DNA of 64,000 bases from the NCBI GenBank assembly GCA_964534995.1, contig CAZHSC010000005.1, positions 1-64,000 of the forward strand, in the 5' to 3' direction. Origin of the DNA: JAJTFW01 sp964534995 (GTDB taxonomy: Bacteria; Bacteroidota; Bacteroidia; AKYH767-A; OLB10). The notes under the pieces were generated by a model. It was not told where the DNA came from, made no database searches, and saw nothing but the letters and a program-made list of their open reading frames with translations. Of this stretch, positions 61,801 to 64,000 are shown one piece after another; position 1 is the stretch's first letter, and each line of letters starts with the position of its first letter. The position numbers and the translations under genes were made by a program.

Positions 61801-63292
61801 TACGTACCGCGCGCAAAGCATTCACGCGTCCCCAGCCATAGATAAAATCAGGTCCGGGATTGCCAATATCTTCGGCCGTATTCAGGAGGCAGGCTTTGAT
61901 CAGCGCTGCGGGAGGATTGGAAACAGTATTAAGTTCTTTATAGGCCTGATACATCTGGGCAAAAATTCCGGCGATACCCGGCGAAGCGGCGGAGGTACCA
62001 CCACCCACCTGGTAGGTATTGTTTTCATCGGTGCTAAGCTGGTCGCGACCGTTAGCGCAGATATCGGGCTTGATGCGGCCATCGGAAGCGGGGCCGCGGC
62101 TGCTGCTGGGATCCAGTACTTCAAGGGCGTCCAGGTTTCCGCAGGCCACCACATTCTTTCCCTGCTTGTATCCACCTGTGATATTGCCCCAGCTGCTGCC
62201 GGCGCCATAACCGCAGTTTCCGCTGCCGTTATTACCGCCTGAAAAAACAAACTGAAGCTGGGGATTGTCATACAGCAACTGATCACCGAACTGCGTATCG
62301 GAAGTATATTCATTACATCCCTGGGAATAAGAAGTGGAGGCGATCACGATGCCGTAGTTATTGTAATTCGCCACTGCGTTGACTACCTGCGGATAACTGC
62401 CGATATCGAAAGTGTAGAGGTCGGCGCCACTGGCCATGCCACGGATGGTGGGATTCAGATTACCCGCGCCCACGCAGATACCGCTGGTCATATCACCATG
62501 TGTAGATCCCGAACCGGTGGCGAAATTGGTAATACGCCCGGTGAAATCAATATGCGGGCCTACAAAGCCATCATCGGCTATGGCTACCGTTACATTGTTA
62601 CCGTCATAATGACGGCCGGTGGCATAATCGCTGTTGATCACATTGGAACGGTGCAGGCTCCTGCCCTTGGTATCTTCCTTCTCGGATGGCGCCGCAATGG
62701 TGTTGATGTAAAATACCCATGGCTCCGCGGCCAGGTCCATCAGGCCGAAATCGCTGATGCGAACGGTGATTACCCTGTTCGCGGCACTGTGGCTGATCAC
62801 TTTTCCATGTCTGGAGATGGCGGCCAGCGCGGCAGGGAGGGAAATGTTCGCCTGATACTGTACATTCAGGTCAACCTTACCTTTCTCCTTAATGGCCCAT
62901 TCCTGAAAGCCACCGGCGATATTACGGCTGATTTTGTGTAACTGCTCCTGTTTAATCACAGCCCTTACCCCGAAAGCAGACAGTTTAGCACGGTCATAAC
63001 GGACAGGGATGGCCGTCATATAGGTATTCCCGGGAATGTAGTCCATCAGTACGAGTCCGCTTTTGCGCATCGCGTCCTGTTGCTCTTTTCCGGGGATGCT
63101 GTTGAACTGGAGGAACCGGAAATAATATCCGCCAAACACATCCGAAGGTGCGGGGGAAGAAATAAACTCCGTCAGGTTGGCCGCCGGAGTGATGGTCCCG
63201 CTCTGCAGGTACAGGCGGTAATCCTGCTGCGCGCATACAGCCGTGGAAATGAATACCACTGCTGCAAGAATCCATGAGTTGAAATGTTTCAT
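58889..63292 (-). CDS. Secreted subtilisin-family (S8) protease with T9SS tail
   Basis: 1467 residues from ATG 63292 (MKHFNSWILAAVVFISTAVCAQ signal peptide in parts). The N-terminal propeptide-like region runs to about 210. The S8 domain carries Asp240 (AIADDGF), His265 (STHGDMTSG), the oxyanion Asn of FSGGNNGS and Ser434 (GGTSAASPG). Then come a beta-sandwich, a GxTDExxRW-like repeat, a fibronectin III domain, a CARDB-like domain, a jelly-roll/MAM-like domain (LPFIEDFEAST), a PKD domain, a second MAM-like domain (PFSEDFQSG), and a T9SS type-A sorting domain (VAVYPNPSAGLFNLEL). An extracellular protease, probably anchored or released by T9SS. Confidence 0.92.
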   Translation of the reverse strand: MKHFNSWILAAVVFISTAVCAQQDYRLYLQSGTITPAANLTEFISSPAPSDVFGGYYFRFLQFNSIPGKEQQDAMRKSGLVLMDYIPGNTYMTAIPVRYDRAKLSAFGVRAVIKQEQLHKISRNIAGGFQEWAIKEKGKVDLNVQYQANISLPAALAAISRHGKVISHSAANRVITVRISDFGLMDLAAEPWVFYINTIAAPSEKEDTKGRSLHRSNVINSDYATGRHYDGNNVTVAIADDGFVGPHIDFTGRITNFATGSGSTHGDMTSGICVGAGNLNPTIRGMASGADLYTFDIGSYPQVVNAVANYNNYGIVIASTSYSQGCNEYTSDTQFGDQLLYDNPQLQFVFSGGNNGSGNCGYGAGSSWGNITGGYKQGKNVVACGNLDALEVLDPSSSRGPASDGRIKPDICANGRDQLSTDENNTYQVGGGTSAASPGIAGIFAQMYQAYKELNTVSNPPAALIKACLLNTAEDIGNPGPDFIYGWGRVNALRAVRTLEDNRYLTDSITQGVINTHNITVPAGVTEMRVMVYWSDVGGSPASAVSLVNNLNMTVTDPSSTAWNPWILDPTPLVASLSAPATRGVDSLNNMEQVTLDNPAAGTYTVSINGHAIPSTGQRYYLVWEFRSEEVTMTYPNGGEGFVPGETEVLRWDGQRNLGTYSLDYSTDNGATWNVIAASVAQNVQQYNWSVPATVSGAVKLRVSRNGFSDESDTSLAIIGVPTGITVDWACPDSIRLVWNAVNGAVGYTAYMLGARYMEAVGTSTTNSIVIANTNPNLEYWFSVSAITPEGNNGRRANAIYKAPGTFSCPLAVDAQLSAIASPGNGTMQDCHDNSAVPVGVLIENRGQNPVSNIPVNFSLNGGAVVTETFTGTLAPGASQLFTFTATLDLSVAGTYNLQTWLSLTGDLNVYNDSSLSVTNVIAGTLATLPFIEDFEASTLCSTASDCEVTVCAVGNGWINEVNNDQDDIDFRVNEGSTPSAGTGPDVDHTLGTAAGNYVYLESSACFNKNSNLITPCIDLSAASAPQMTFWYHMYGGDMGELHVDVFTQGGWVNDVIPAITGNQGNSWQQAVLNMMPWAGDVINVRFRAVTGNNFESDIALDDINIIESSAPPVPAFVVNATSGCTGKVFTFTDQSLNSPNSWQWTFTPASVSFVNGTSATSQNPQVVFNATGTYDVELTATNGFGGGTVNQTSLITILAAAVTPFSEDFQSGTFPPASWSIDDAGAAITWAEAAAVTGANGNLTACSFVDNFDYNNVGAEDGLVTLEVSLVNAIDAIMTFDVAYAQYSATYTDTLRVDISTDCGNTWQPAGYQKDGLGLATVGTLTTEFIPANATDWRKDTVNLNNWIGSGVLLKFVNINGYGNNLYVDNVNISTTTGLDQPDKLGNVAVYPNPSAGLFNLELNGVTAKNVSYILTDIEGRVVMSRDVNAGNSYRALIDLRQSPQGVYLLRLLTESGSRTLKLVKL

Positions 63293-63699
63293 TGTAAGTT
63301 TTATGGGTTTTTGTGTATGATTTATTTTTTCTTTTAACCGGGGCAATGCTGAATTTTTTCATGCAAACCGGTGTATAGTACCTACGGGGTACCGCCGGGC
63401 AGGCGCTTCATACATGTCTGCTCTCATCAACAAGCGTTTTGATTTATGCTGAAGCGAAACATCCGCGCCGGCCACAAGTCCGTAAGAAGGCTGAATAATG
63501 CTGACTCAGTGGCAAAGACTTCCGGTTTCATTTCACTGAAACGAAAATACACATAAACATTTGAATTTATATTTCCGGACCTCCGGAGTGAAAAGAATTA
63601 ATCGAAAAGTACAATTTCAGGTTAAAATTTTAATTATCAACCGCATAACACGAACATGAAATAACATGCCCATGACCTTATGCTGGCAAAGTAAAGCAA
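63293..63699. other. Intergenic region upstream of the subtilase
   Basis: About 400 bases without a gene. I see no convincing TAnnTTTG promoter and no repeat. The AT-rich part at 63540-63650 may hold regulatory sequence. Confidence 0.4.
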
Positions 63700-63736
63700 A
63701 AAGGCATAGGAAATACCCTTCATCTCCTATGCCTTT
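63700..63736 (-). terminator. Terminator of the gene reading in from the window end
   Basis: AAAGGCATAGGA (63700-63711) pairs with TCCTATGCCTTT (63725-63736). On the minus strand it is followed by a T-rich run (TTTTTGCTTTACTTT), ten bases after the stop codon at 63746. Confidence 0.8.
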
Positions 63737-63745
63737 GTTATTTCT

Positions 63746-64000
63746 TCAGGGTTTAGATACAGAAATAAAGTTGGTAATATTATTATCCATGATGGACTGA
63801 TCCACTATATCCACCGTGCCGTCACCACTGAGGTCGGTCACCACATACCCTCCCATAAAATTAAAGATAGCATTATCTACCGGCGACTGGTCGAGCAGGT
63901 CAATGGTTTCATCCTGTGGCCGCAGGTCACCGCTGTAAAAGGCAAATACCCCCGGCAGCAGCTGACGCATATTGGCGCCATAGGCCTGTGCGGCGGAAGT
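63746..64000 (-). CDS. C-terminus of a surface protein with dockerin-like repeats (partial)
   Basis: About 84 residues visible, open to the window edge (TSAAQAYGANMRQLLPGVFAFYSGD). Two calcium-loop-like repeats follow (DETIDLLDQSPVDNAIFNF and DLSGDGTVDIVDQSIMDNN), ending ISVSKP. This is a familiar ending of large Bacteroidota surface proteins, usually following a module like the one that ends the giant Kelch protein. The N-terminal part lies beyond the window. Confidence 0.8.
   Translation of the reverse strand, partial: TSAAQAYGANMRQLLPGVFAFYSGDLRPQDETIDLLDQSPVDNAIFNFMGGYVVTDLSGDGTVDIVDQSIMDNNITNFISVSKP

Overview
The window comes from a member of the Bacteroidota, probably an uncultured one known from a metagenome assembly; one 100-base run of N marks a scaffold gap at 17522-17621. 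The assignment rests on three things. Several large secreted proteins end in type IX secretion (T9SS) type-A sorting domains with the PNP motif. Clear Bacteroidota promoters (TTTG, about 20 bases, TAnnTTTG) precede many genes, and Shine-Dalgarno sequences are largely absent. The protein families are also typical: Omp28-like lipoprotein, LytTR/LytS pair with sensor propeller, S74 tail-fibre-like protein and MopE-type repeats.

Layout. 1-7500: T9SS cargo genes and their decaying relatives, including a propeller-PKD-esterase fusion, a gene cut by an in-frame TAA and a frameshifted gene, plus two copies of a dispersed non-coding repeat. 7600-12250: metG, a secreted endonuclease I and a small membrane protein. 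12276-17223 (minus strand): an arsenic locus, MFS permease - arsR - arsM - acr3 - arsC, with palindromic ArsR-type operators and a neighbouring rhodanese-thioredoxin lipoprotein. 17400-17900: a tRNA-Arg(CCT) gene followed by degenerate copies whose D-loop and T-loop carry palindromic insertions. 18000-20400: SDR, cyclase-family hydrolase and an Omp28-like lipoprotein. 20600-27540: a TetR-controlled YbhGFSR-like ABC-2 exporter operon with its own TolC. 27600-30900: SWIM protein, DUF4143 ATPase and a remnant of a winged-helix gene. 31000-32430: ArsR regulator with an AHSA1-VOC fusion. 32565-38519: S74 surface protein and a LytS/LytTR-type two-component pair. 38665-43900: xseAB, META-domain lipoprotein, small secreted proteins, VOC protein, outer-membrane barrel and carotenoid hydroxylase. 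44174-55131: an Lnt-like membrane enzyme two bases upstream of a 3138-residue protein made of seven six-bladed Kelch propellers alternating with seven Ig-like spacers. 55300-58750 (minus): rbfA, methyltransferase, LolC/E-like permease and EamA transporter. 58889-63292: a secreted subtilase with a T9SS tail. 63746-end: the C-terminus of a surface protein with dockerin-like repeats.

No rRNA, CRISPR array, transposase or integrase was found. The most unusual features are the tRNA-Arg cluster with palindromes inserted exactly at the tRNA elbow, and the two-gene unit of an Lnt-like enzyme and a giant multi-propeller protein. Several genes (endonuclease I, rbfA, DUF4143 ATPase) have a -7 promoter box only 4-7 bases before the ATG, which suggests leaderless or nearly leaderless mRNAs.
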